This document shows, piece after piece, positions 4,898-5,273 of a DNA stretch of 5,273 bases. Numbering within the stretch: position 1 is the stretch's first letter; every line of letters starts with the position of its first letter. Both the position numbers and the translations under genes were made by a program. The DNA is taken from contig JAGNOB010000166.1 of assembly GCA_017990305.1 (NCBI GenBank), forward strand, positions 1 to 5,273, written 5' to 3'. The notes under the pieces are model-generated. The model was not told the origin of the DNA, did not search any database, and was given only the letters and a program-made list of their open reading frames with translations. This DNA is from Leucobacter sp. Lineage in GTDB: Bacteria > Actinomycetota > Actinomycetes > Actinomycetales > Microbacteriaceae.

Positions 4898-5273
4898 ATG
4901 ACCACAACACCTCAGCCAGATGTGTCTGGTGACAGGGCAGCCCAGGCATCGACGGCTCGCGCCGCAGCCGACGCAGACGCACGCGGCCTAACGGTCGAGT
5001 TCATCTCCCGCGACGGAGCCGGCCGACCGACGTCAGCGGATTTCGACGGCACACTCATCGTGAAGAGTGTCGTGGTGCAGCGAGGCGACTCGTTCGTCTT
5101 TGTGCTCACCCCGCTCGACGCGCAGTTCAGCTGGGCCCGCCTGCGCCCACACCTAGGCGTCAACCGGCTCTCGCTGCCAGACGCAGAAGCGGCTTTCGCT
5201 GCCACCGGCTACGAGCGCGGAACGATCACCCCGCTCGGAGCGACTACAGCCTGGCCAGTTGTCCTTGACAGTA
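4898..5273 (+). CDS. YbaK/EbsC-type aminoacyl-tRNA deacylase (editing domain), cut by window edge
   Basis: From ATG 4898 the frame is open for 125 codons to the right edge; family members have about 160 residues, so roughly 35 are missing. After a low-complexity Ala/Asp-rich start (1-30) the domain begins. LIVKSVVVQ (53-61) carries Lys56, matching the essential lysine of YbaK (Lys46 in E. coli). LRPHLGVNRLSLPDAEAAFAATGY (82-105) follows, and GTITPLG (108-114) is the GxxxP loop motif that shapes the substrate pocket. Such proteins hydrolyse mischarged tRNAs, for example Cys-tRNA(Pro), in trans in the cytoplasm. Exact tRNA specificity cannot be read from the sequence. No good Shine-Dalgarno site or promoter was found before the ATG; AATACT at 4865-4870 is a weak -10 candidate. 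The N-terminal start is therefore less sure than the family. There is no functional link to the neighbours. Confidence 0.87.
   Translation, partial: MTTTPQPDVSGDRAAQASTARAAADADARGLTVEFISRDGAGRPTSADFDGTLIVKSVVVQRGDSFVFVLTPLDAQFSWARLRPHLGVNRLSLPDAEAAFAATGYERGTITPLGATTAWPVVLDS

Noticed and set aside
4912..5205. 97-codon minus-strand frame opposite the YbaK-type gene
   Set aside because: The plus strand carries a recognisable deacylase domain with Lys56 and the GxxxP loop; the opposite frame is Ala/Ser/Arg low complexity.

Overview
The window is high-GC DNA with dense coding and strong G/C preference at third codon positions. Two genes appear to be translated from leaderless transcripts, and the kinase has a membrane architecture typical of actinobacteria. 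I infer an actinobacterium, possibly Microbacteriaceae-like. The genus cannot be fixed from sequence reading alone. No tRNA, rRNA, CRISPR array, insertion sequence or phage gene was seen. This looks like ordinary chromosomal regulatory and metabolic DNA rather than a mobile island.

Layout from left to right. (1) On the minus strand, cut by the left edge, lies the N-terminal part of a serine beta-lactamase-like hydrolase with an SxxK motif. (2) A 184-bp gap holds A/T-rich palindromes and the tail of a rho-independent terminator. (3) On the minus strand is a large HPK7-type sensor histidine kinase with an unusually extensive membrane region. Its last codons form the terminator stem. (4) A divergent 173-bp intergenic region separates it from (5) a plus-strand NarL/LuxR-type response regulator, presumably its partner. 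(6) A plus-strand MarR-type repressor follows, with a perfect 21-bp palindrome lying over its predicted promoter. (7) Next is a short-chain dehydrogenase of the 3-alpha-hydroxysteroid dehydrogenase/carbonyl reductase type, probably read with the MarR gene. (8) A perfect 15-bp stem hairpin closes that unit. (9) The start of a YbaK-type aminoacyl-tRNA deacylase runs off the right edge.

Functionally there are two regulatory units. The divergent kinase/regulator pair probably senses a membrane or envelope signal; the expected ABC-transporter target is not in the window. The marR-SDR unit looks like a small autoregulated, ligand-inducible detoxification or catabolic switch: the repressor would bind the palindrome and a carbonyl or steroid-like compound would release it. 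The outer two partial genes seem unrelated. I see no clearly new system. The most noteworthy points are the MarR operator/leaderless promoter, the double membrane module of the kinase, and the divergent arrangement of the two-component pair.
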